Shown one piece after another: positions 55,580 to 64,000 of a stretch of DNA of 64,000 nucleotides. The DNA is from Chalara sp. BL73 (taxonomy: Eukaryota; Ascomycota; Leotiomycetes; Helotiales). The DNA is taken from positions 310,001-374,000 of the forward strand of contig CAKJVC010000030.1 in the NCBI GenBank assembly GCA_918026815.1. The letters run 5' to 3'. Every line of letters begins with the position of its first letter. Position 1 is the stretch's first letter. The notes beneath the pieces were generated by a model. It was not told where the DNA came from. It saw nothing but the letters and a program-made list of their open reading frames with translations, and did not search any database. A program made the position numbers and the translations under genes.

Positions 55580-58500
55580 TTGGCATTCGTGGATTATCAA
55601 CAGCTACTCGACAAGCTTGACAATGCTCGTAGCGAGAAATACAATGAAGATTTGGCCGTGTACAATGCGTCGCGGAGCAGCTCTTCGCAGAGTTCAACCG
55701 CAAGACCATCTGCGCCTACTAAGGCCTCACTCGAAGATATCAAGACAGAGTGGGCTTTCATTCAAAAGGAATACACAAATAGCGTTGTTCACTGGAACGA
55801 GCAGGCCAGACAGTGAATCCCAAAAGACTTCAGACCATAACTCACAAGCTCTCTACAGAGAAGAAACACAAGCTCCAGGATGTAGTCCGCGCGTTGAGAG
55901 AGGAGCTCGCACTTAATACCCTTAGTACTTACAATACAGTGCGAGCATCTTACCGACAGGTGTTGGCTCAGGCATATAAAGGGAACGTTAATAGAGCGTA
56001 GTGGCTGCTCGATTGGCGTGAAGCATACAACGAAGCTTTGTTATACAAGTTACCGGAAGTTGAAGGAGAACTGGCTACGCAGGATTTCCTGCTCGCAATC
56101 AGAGCCAAGATCAGTCCTGCATGGGCAGACAAGGAGCTACGGGAGCTTCTAGTCAAGCTCGAACTCGGCGAGCAACCGAGGTCAATAGACGAGCTGGCCA
56201 AAGGCCTTTCGGGGTTCCTACATGCGGATTCTCTTGCACCTGGCGGAAAGGGACTAGGATTGGGGATCTTTGCTACGCTAGGCGGGCGCTCTGAGGGTTC
56301 GTCTGACTCTCAAGAGAACACGAAGCCAAAAGCCTGCCCGTGCTATACAGGAGAACGGAAGCACGACCGTAAGTGGAGTTCAGAGCAGTGCAACACTCTT
56401 GAGTACGCGATCAAGGGCTCTACCGAAGGCAAGCTCAAGCATAAGCAATCAAATAAGGAAAGAGAGAAAATCAGGGGCCGGCTTGTGACTGAACAATGGA
56501 GCAAGCTTCGCGCCGCTCTCAAACAGAGGGGCTGGGAACTCGGGAACGAGACTACTACTGAGTCTAAGAGCTCTCAGTTCAATAACTTCCCTACTTCCTT
56601 CAATGGTGCAGTGGTCAACCCAGACCTACTAGAGAAGCTCTCGACTGGTGTGTATGCGACGCAGCATATCAACTTCAACAAGTACCCTCTTTCCGAGAGC
56701 ACTCTGTTCGGCAATTGCGGTGTTACGCAACTGGTGAACGACAAAGCCCTGCTTGACCCTGGAACCTTCGTAAAAGCCAAGTACAATGAAGGTGTGGAAT
56801 CCGGAACTACAAGCTATCCGATCATAAGACGTGGCAAACGCACGCTCCTTAACGCGCTGGTCGGCACAAACGGCCCCGCGTCAATATATTTGACTATGGA
56901 TGACGTGGCTGTAGTTGAAGGGTTTCATGTAAATATCATTTCGGAAGCTCGCTTGCTGAAAGCTGGGATCTGGTACCATGGTCTGAGATGCTCACCTCAA
57001 TACAAGGAAGGAAAAGAGAGCGTGGAACTGCGGAAGATGGAGCGCAGAGGGAACTTAGTTTTCTTTGAATACAAGCCTATTTCTCCTTACTTCCGGTCTC
57101 CAGAGCCTCTTGAACCTACTCCTTCTGCTCTTGTGTATCTTACGATCAACCGGAAGCTGAATGGGCGGTTCCAATCAACAAGAGAGTACCAACTACCTCG
57201 AACCGACACTGCGGAACCGTGGCACCTACGCGCAGGGCATCTGGGAAAAGAATCATTGGAAGCTCTGGTTTAGTCAGCCAGGAACGTCAATATAGAAGGC
57301 GTGATGCGCATCGAATGTGCGGCGTGCGCTCAGGCACATGCTACACAGGAGATATCGAGGAGCACGCCGGAAAGCAAGGCCTTGCGCCCGTTCTATAGAA
57401 TCATATGGGATTTGTTTGACTTCCCTCCTGCGCCGGCCTACAACAGTGCGGAGTGGCTCTTGGTGATCAATGACGACTACAGCGCCAAGCTCTTTGGTTT
57501 GTTGCTATACCAGAAAAGCGGGTTTGAAGTAATGAGAGCAGTGTGTGGCTTTGAGATGGATTGCTAAGCAATTCGGGCTTACTATCTGCAAAATGAAGCA
57601 CGACAATGACACTTCAGTGATCGCGATCAAAGGATACTCTCATTACCAGCGCTGGGCGGAAGAACAAGGAATAGAGCTAGAGTTGCCGCCACCATACACT
57701 CATGGGCCGACAGGGGGTGCAGAAAGAGCAGGGCAAGAATCTATAACCCGCTCTCTTCGGATGCGCCTCGGAGCCAACCTTCCGGATAGCTTATGGTTGG
57801 AATCCGCAATGGCGGGAATACACTTGCTCAATATGAGCCCCTCTCCTTCTAACAAGATGCGCTCTCCGAATGAGACGCTCGACACATGGTTCAGGAACTA
57901 CTTCCGGTGGTTCGATTCCCAGCTCGTACGCAAGCTTACAATGGATCAATGACCTAACTGGAACGGGGCCTATGCGTATGGAGCTCGGGCATATCCACTG
58001 TACAAAGAGAGAGAAGCTCTGAAAGAAAAGAGAGCGTTCAAAGTCAATCCTAGAGCGCACATCGGATATCTAGTTGAGTATGTTGCGTCCAACATTTATA
58101 CGATCTTGGTGCCTCAACTACAAAGTAGTGATCACGAGGAATGTTAGGTTCAATGAAGACCTGTTCTATTCACAAGAGTTTGAGAGACTGGAAGGCCAAC
58201 CAGTCCAGATCGTCCAGAAAGTGATAGATATGATCGAAGAGAATGTGATTCAGGACGCTGCTTCCGTTATGGAACACTTGGGAACCTACGGAGACGCGCT
58301 CCTTGATATATCAGGACAACTAGCTACAGGACTAGAACTTCCGAGTGAAGGTCAAGAGAGCCAGGACTCGGGGGTGACAATAGCTGTAGAGCTAGCAAAA
58401 GACGGAGACCCTGCTCGCAACAGGGAATCTATAGGACTCCTGACTCCTGAAACTACCCCAGCTCCTGAAAGCATGCCAGGAGCAGGAAATGGCGCACAAG

Positions 58501-59020
58501 AAGGGACTAGCGAAGCTCTTAGAGACGCAGCCCGCGCACCTTGAGCCGTTCTGGCAGAGATGTCGACCGGCATAGTGAAGAAACGAGCAAGCCGCCAGCT
58601 GGGAAAACGATCGTCCCCCAGGTGGTTGTATGGCAAAATGCTACTCCACGGGCAGCACATGGCCTAAATACACCCGCAGCTCCTCTTTTAGGTGAACAGG
58701 ACTCGCTGGAAGAGTCGATACCGGGTAGAGCTGGGCAGGGAGTTCTGCCACGAAGGAGCAGGCGCACTCGACAAGAGGGGCGTGAGCTGGACCGCGGTCT
58801 GGGGGGTGATCGAGTCTTTGCGACGAGCGACTCGACCCTCGGCACCGTGATTGCGGGAGACTCCCCCGAGTATTTAGAAGCGTTTCACGGAACGTTCTGG
58901 CCTACAGAGAACTGTGAGACCGAGACAGAAGAAAAGGAGCTGCGGCCAGTATATGCAATGATCGCAACGTCAGCCTTGAAATAGCCAATCCCAGAGCTAA
59001 AGAGCTCGGGGAAAGCAATA
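55580..59020 (+). mobile_element. Ty1/copia retrotransposon, degenerate, no RT
   Basis: Gag-like helical region (55580-56270; FVDYQQLLDKLDNARSEKY), a CPCYTG cysteine motif (about 56335), a protease-like segment, the pre-integrase motif WHLRAGHLGKESL (about 57220), and an integrase core with Asp in WDLFDFP (57408), DN in MKHDNDTS (57593) and Glu in GGAERAGQ (57715). The post-integrase block HIGYLVEYVASNIYTI leads into an acidic/proline-rich linker ending near 58980. The frame breaks at about 55817, 56000, 57273, 57550, 57952, 58110 and 58544. Reverse transcriptase and RNase H are absent, and I found no LTRs. Confidence 0.85.
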
Positions 59021-59391
59021 CATATGAGTGATTCAGATTGTTCTGGCATTCATTATGATTACTACGGGGGTTTTCTTGCCGACCACGTCCATGGCTTCTA
59101 TACCTCCTTCGAAAAGTTCGGCACCCACGACATTATCCCGTATTACAGTCTGATGCACTACGGAGGGTTGCCCAGGCAGCCTATGGGTCTGTTTGGTCTT
59201 CCTCGCATCACAGTTGTTGTCCTTCTCTTTGCATTTGATCAGTATGAGACAAAGAAAAGATGGGTTGAGGCGGCTGCAAGCGAGGAGGCCGCACCCAATA
59301 ACTTCTCTTCTTTCATAACAAAATGATTTCGGGGCATCAAAGGTCACCAATGACGGGAGGTAAGATTCGGAAATAGTCTCATCTGCTTTCG

Positions 59392-60560
59392 TCATGGGCG
59401 TGACAGGCTGCTGTAGAATACTGATGAATTTAAAGATTTTGATACATTTTCCAGCAAGGATAACGATAAGCATAAAAAGATTTTGTCAATGTCCTCCAAA
59501 ATCGCCTCATCCCCCAGCCATGGGGTTTCTATAGATCCACTACTATTCGTCAATTCGGTGGCGTAAGAGCTTTCCATGGGATCAAAAATTTGATTCGGCC
59601 CAGACCAGTTCTTGTCAAAGTGAGTGCGACTCTTCCGCTGGTATGGAAAGTCATCATCGAGAATCCCTTGTGTAGATGTTGTTTTATACTCTGTCTCAAA
59701 CCACGGGATGTAGCTCAAGGCATCATAATAAACATCAAACGGAATGTGCCCATGATCGTGTTTAATGTATGGCTTAAAACTTACTCTCTGACAACCAGAA
59801 TCACCTACAGACCTGAATCTACCACCATAGCATCCAATTTCGTTTCCGTTACCATGAGCTGGCATGTCTTGAGAGAAGTATTCGACGAATTTGAAGCCGC
59901 GGTCACGATACTTCTCAATAATTTTAAGCTCATTGCGATCCTCATCGCTGCTTCCAGGAGTGTATTCTTGCACTTCTCCGTCCTTTACGGAAAACACCTC
60001 TTTTTGGACATATTTGCGATGACATTGACCACGAGCGATATTCGTGTCGTTAGCTGTCCAATGTATACCCTGTTTGGCTGAGGCATATTTGTCGTAGAGT
60101 GAAACGGCTGCAAATCCGGAGATGAAACACTGCGCTAAGGTAGAGTGAAAGTGAAAGATATTCGCTAGCCGACCATATACATTGTACGTTAATGACCTGA
60201 CCCTTGTGACGTGAGGTGCCTTTTAGCAATTTAAATCCCATCGCATAATAATCCAAGAACTCTTTTTCAGACGATCCTAAGGTAGCCCACTCAACTCCTA
60301 TGAGGCTCAAGTGATAGGTAAATAGAGCAACCGTCTGAACATCTGATGGGCAATAAAAATCCACGTCCGAACCGGAACAAGTGCACCCGGACAGAAGTAC
60401 TCTAGAGCCGTGGAACCTGTGATAACCGCTCCTGTGCATCGCGGAAGATCAAGCAATCTCTCTGGGTCTTCGAACAACTCTCTAAGAAATAACAGAGGGT
60501 TGCATCTCTCCCTTAGAACTCTCTCTTTCTCCTCGATCGAGTTGGGAGAGTCGTTGCTCA
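59392..60560 (-). pseudogene. fungal nucleotidyltransferase-like protein, frameshifted
   Basis: Minus-strand frames join into one protein: ERCNPLLFLRELFEDPERLL and AVITGSTALEYFCPG (60540-60390), a shift, GSDVDFYCPSDVQ...YHLSLIGVEWATLG (60390-60190), another shift near 60170, FHFHSTLAQCFISGFAAVSL (about 60150), then FSVKDGEVQEYTPGSSDEDR to DEAILEDIDKI (59997-59480). The GS-x(n)-SD-x-DF pattern resembles the nucleotidyltransferase fold found in a fungus-specific family of unknown role. Two frame changes without splice signals suggest decay or sequence errors. Confidence 0.6.
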
Positions 60561-60948
60561 GAAACTTGTTGTGGTGGGGAAGATCCTCATATAAAAGAGC
60601 GACGCGCCTGATTCAATGGTCATGCTATCCGCTGATTCTCTCTTGCCCCAAAACGCACCTGACTTCTTTCGCTTCTGGAAGCCTTGAGCCCAGTTCTTGC
60701 CCGGAGGCTTGGTCGCGGTATTTGTCGTGGAACGCCGGCGAGCGATACTAAAGGCGAGGGAAGATAGAAATTTAATTCGCACAGGATTCCCGAGGCTGTG
60801 AAGAGTGTGGGGGATATGATGAATGTGAGGGATATGAGAGTATAATTGGGTGTAACCAATCACAGTATCATTCTAGAGTCCAAGCTATATATAATAGGAC
60901 AGATGCGGAATGCGGAACCTATATACCCTTCTACCCCTAGGTCCTAGT
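60561..60948. other. spacer with an unassigned minus frame
   Basis: A minus frame 60863 to 60558 contains KPPGKNWAQGFQKRKK, slightly like the entry to CENP-B-type domains of pogo transposases; too short to call. It may hold the promoter of the preceding gene. Plus frame 60410-60751 is antisense. Confidence 0.3.
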
Positions 60949-62551
60949 TCAAATACATTGAGAGTAGCAGTCATTCGAATATGTGCAGGTCCCTTCCGTG
61001 CAGCACTTCACACTAGTCCACCCTGGCCGCCGCACTGGGCCCACTTAGCCGAGCAACCGGTTGCAATCTGAAAAGTCGTAGTTGTGACCGCCCGAGTGGC
61101 TGTGGTGGTCACCGCCGGCCGAGGGGTTGTCAGGTTAGCACAGACGGAGTAGTAGTCTGTTGGTTACCATTACCGAACTGCCACCAGTTGAAGTTGAACA
61201 ATTCGCCGGTTTCGCTACCAGTGAAGCGCAAGAACAAATCCTGTGTCCCAGTTGCGCCGCTGACAGGGCAGGTCACTGTTGTCCATGATTGCCATCCACC
61301 AGTACCCGAGGCTGTGCATGTACCGACAAGCGTACCAGATGTGCTATCTAGACGCAACTCGATTTTACCACCACTAGCGGCAGAAGCAACTCGAGCGCTG
61401 AAAGAGGTTGCGCCAGAGCCAAAAGCAACTCCCTTGACTTTGATGTAGTCACCATTGTTGATGAATCCAACGTTGATTCCACCCTCACTACAAACTTCAG
61501 TCTCGACACCAACAGACCAAGCGATTGTTTCGGCCTCCTGGCGGACATAGGGGTTCAAAGTGCCAACTTGAGGTGCGCCGTCGGTGGTCATCGAGATAGT
61601 TGGAATACTTCCATCGGAATTGTAGTTAAAGGGTTCGACACAAACAGAACGAGCGTAACCACCACCACCTGGTAGGGCACCATTATGGTAGAAAAAGTAC
61701 GAGTTGCCAGCAAAGTCGATGATACCGGCGTGATTTGTGAAACTTCTACCAGCCGTAGCCATGATGACCCCCTTGTAAGTCCAGGGACCTGTTGCACTCG
61801 TACCAATCGAGTAGCGAATATCCTCAGAACAGCAATTAGCTGCGTATATCATGTAGTAGCGCCCGTCACGCTTGTATAGCCATGGAGCCTCTTCGAAAGT
61901 GGTCGGACGTTGAGCATTGCCAGAACGAGTACCGAAGCCAGCGGTCGTAAGCGTGACTTTGGTAACACTACCGCTATAGGATATCATGTCCGTGTTCAAC
62001 TTGACGTAGTTCAAGTTGGGATTTCCCCAGTAAAGATATGCCTGGCTATTATCGTCAATAAAGACAGTCGGGTCAATTTCACCATTCTCGACTAGAGGCT
62101 TTCCAAGTGCATCACGGTATGGGCCAGTAATACTATCAGCAACACCCACACCAATTGCCATACTCCCACCCCTACGTCGCATTGGGAGGTAGGCGTAGAA
62201 CTTCCCATTACGAGGAATAACTTGAGGGGCCCAGGCGTTTGCATCTGCCCAACTGAAGGTAGTCAGGCTCATAGGTGAGCCATGATCTTGCCAATTGACC
62301 ATATCTGCCGACGAATAAACCCTCCAATCCTTCATGACGAAAGTTGTTGCACCATCCTCATCATGACCAGTAAAGACGTACACGCGGTTGTTGTACACAA
62401 CTGGTGCTGGGTCTGTTGAATAGATAGTTTGCACGATTGGATTATCGGCTTTGGCAACACCAACGTGGTTCAGGACAACGCCAAAGAACAGGAGAGCCTG
62501 CGAAGCGGCAATTATGCGCCTTAGCATTGGCGAGGTGGAAATCTTCATCAT
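60949..62551 (-). pseudogene. GH43-CBM6 enzyme with frameshifted C-terminal CBM1
   Basis: Secreted arabinofuranosidase/xylosidase-type enzyme. Uninterrupted 473-aa frame 62551 to 61130: signal peptide (about 1-35), GH43 five-bladed propeller with catalytic base Asp in YSTDPAPV, modulating Asp in GEIDPTVF and acid Glu in TFEEAPWLY, then CBM6 from about residue 335 (EAETIAWSVGVETEV...FNFNWWQFG). The frame stops at 61130, but downstream DNA still encodes a Thr-rich linker and a CBM1 (CSAKWAQCGG, then CCTEGTCTYSNDCYSQC) ending at 60949. Two single-base losses, near 61128 and 61024, separate it. The truncated protein may still be active without CBM1. Confidence 0.85.
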
Positions 62552-63600
62552 AATGAGTTTTCGAGCCCAGACTGGGGATCAATGAACAATGATTACGTCC
62601 TTGGCGTGGTCTTCGATACGAAGTTTCAGAAGAATAACATTTGGGAGCAGTCCTATTATTAGTTTATTTGGGCCTTGGAGTTTACTTACAGGTCACATTC
62701 ATGGGCACTATAAGGCCAATATGCCCATCTGGTAAAAATTGCTTTGATCTTCGCAGTTACACCAGAAAGTAAATTAATTCATTAATCGTTGGTACTACTA
62801 TCTTCCAAGTGGTACGCATAACAGTCGGCACCTTGACAGTTGATGTTGTAAGTGGTGGGCGGCGTCATTGTCCGCTAGCAATATATTAGCGGGGTGAGAA
62901 GTGAACATATTTGTCCTCTCGGCTACTTCGTTTGTGTGTTGAGGGGAGAATTAATCGAATTTATCCTAATAGCCGCATCCCCGCATTTCGTATCATGAGT
63001 GCCCGGAGTGGACGCCTCCGAAAATAGAGGGTTCAAAGTACGAAGGTTGGCTAAATCATGATAGTCGTGGCCGGCAGATCCCATATAGTCTTTCTCTTTA
63101 CCCTGTAAGTCTTTTAGGACTATAAAAGGATATGTCACTAATAACACGGAACATACTTGCACGGATGTTGTAGAAAGAGATGAATAGAGTCACGGGCCTT
63201 CAGAGAGTATGGGGTAAACAAGTCAATTGCTGAAGGTTATAGAACTACGAACTACAGGAAAGGATCTCTCTACTTATAGAGATGTGATACTCACACGTGA
63301 GTTTTACATACGACGTAATGCATACGTCAGTAGATTCATCATCAAAGCTAAAATACGTATGCGCATACGAATGCGTATCCAGAGCTTCCCCAATAGGCTA
63401 GGTATGATCCTTAGACCTAGCCCGTTTAACAGATGTCTTTACACCATTGGGGATAATCGCCATGAGCCAGTATTCGATGAGAGGCTGTGTGCTGAGTCTG
63501 CGAGTACGCAAGGAATCCGAGTTGAAAACTGTTGAAGGATTTGGCGAGAAGGGTGATTAAAAAGTGAAATTCAATTGAGGTGCTTACAAGGTGCAAAGTC
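62552..63600. promoter_or_regulatory. upstream region of GH43 and spacer
   Basis: GGCTAAA at 63049-63055, about 0.5 kb before the GH43 start, matches the XlnR/Xyr1 core. The plus frame 63227-63535 has no recognised domain; it includes the repeated atgcgcatacgaatgcgtat-type string and is not called. Confidence 0.4.
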
Positions 63601-63609
63601 TAGGCAGGG

Positions 63610-63860
63610 AACAACGTTTATCCAAGACGAGTTAAGGAGACCAACCAATCTACATTAATGTCTCCTAGAATATGACTATCATTCGCAGCGTCTTCTAAAC
63701 TGAATTGCAACCATTCTCCATTATCGGCTTTCTCCAACTTAAAATATTCTTTCGGTCCAATCCTTTTCTTTCCGCCACCGGTCGTTGCTCTCTTCTAGTT
63801 TCTTCTTATCGCCGAAACGTTCCACTGACAGGTGCAACATAATAGCCTCGGGGACCGTAT
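63610..63860 (-). pseudogene. C-terminal coding remnant, unknown protein
   Basis: The minus strand reads EYFKLEKADNGEWLQFSLED then DINVDWLVSLTRLG and a stop near 63617. Upstream in another frame is LSVERFGDKKKLEESNDRW (about 63830). Composition and hydrophobic pattern look genuinely coding. The joint needs a frameshift or an intron I cannot place. Family not recognised. Confidence 0.35.
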
Positions 63861-63943
63861 CGTCCACGAACAGACCACGAACAGACCCTCACACGTCTTG
63901 ACAGTGTGAGAAAAAAAAACTCTAATAACTCAAAGTAACTTTA

Positions 63944-64000
63944 ACGTAGTTCACAAGCGAATGTTGCACACAAGCGAATGATCCAAATTTTCTTGGCATT
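63944..64000 (+). mobile_element. pogo-type terminal repeat running off the window
   Basis: TA (63942-63943) then acgtagttcacaagcgaatg with a doubled CACAAGCGAATG motif, ending in cttggcatt. Closely matches the reverse complement of 20517-20563. The rest of the element lies outside. Confidence 0.65.

Noticed and set aside
59024..59326. 100-aa plus-strand frame after the copia element
   Set aside because: No recognisable domain, overlaps an equally unsupported minus frame, and lies at a truncation boundary.
1..64000. Starship giant element
   Set aside because: No DUF3435 tyrosine recombinase captain or typical cargo was recognised; the duplicated cluster has no common terminal repeats.
1..64000. 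CRISPR array, bacterial operon or rRNA/tRNA genes
   Set aside because: No spaced direct repeats, no recognised tRNA or rRNA sequence; introns and fungal families rule out bacterial DNA.

Overview
The window is genomic DNA of a filamentous ascomycete (Pezizomycotina). Reasons: genes split by 54-67 nt GT-AG introns with CTAAC/CTGAC-type branch sites, secreted plant-cell-wall enzymes carrying fungal CBM1 cellulose-binding modules, a Zn2Cys6 regulator fragment, a NACHT-ankyrin (NLR-like) gene, and many pogo-, piggyBac- and LTR-type transposons. The species cannot be named from sequence alone; the enzyme set fits a saprotroph or plant associate that degrades hemicellulose.

Layout. 1-8 kb: nested transposons. 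An intact pogo transposase sits in the cysteine-rich tail of a piggyBac transposase, followed by a TA-flanked MITE, a gene for a small secreted 8-cysteine protein, a second MITE and a decayed pogo copy hit by several LTR-like insertions. 8-19.4 kb: gene-poor accessory DNA with a polytopic membrane protein, a small secreted crystallin-like protein, an aspartate aminotransferase-like gene, and debris of ankyrin, Zn2Cys6 and amino-acid-permease genes, solo LTRs and pogo relics. 19.4-50.8 kb: two overlapping tandem segmental duplications of a hemicellulose-degradation cluster. The ancestral order is alpha-galactosidase GH27 (-), CBM1-feruloyl esterase CE1 (+), xylanase GH10 (-), arabinofuranosidase GH62 (+), a decayed AA9 lytic polysaccharide monooxygenase (+). 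Copy A is 19444-28514, copy B 28515-42333, copy C 42334-50812. 50.8-60.9 kb: a 71-aa zinc-ribbon-like gene, a broken NACHT-ankyrin gene, a truncated Ty1/copia element and a broken nucleotidyltransferase-like gene. 60.9-64 kb: a GH43-CBM6 enzyme with a frameshifted C-terminal CBM1, a coding remnant, and the start of another pogo-type terminal repeat.

How it works together. GH10 cuts the xylan backbone, GH62 and GH43 remove arabinose, CE1 releases ferulate, GH27 releases alpha-galactose and AA9 would oxidise crystalline polysaccharide, so the cluster reads as an arabinoxylan/galactomannan set. GH27/CE1 and GH10/GH62 are divergent pairs with XlnR-like GGCTAAA or GGCTAG motifs between them. Almost every copy of every cluster gene has its own 1-nt indel, mostly in homopolymers. 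Whether these are real pseudogenisation or consensus errors is the main open question.
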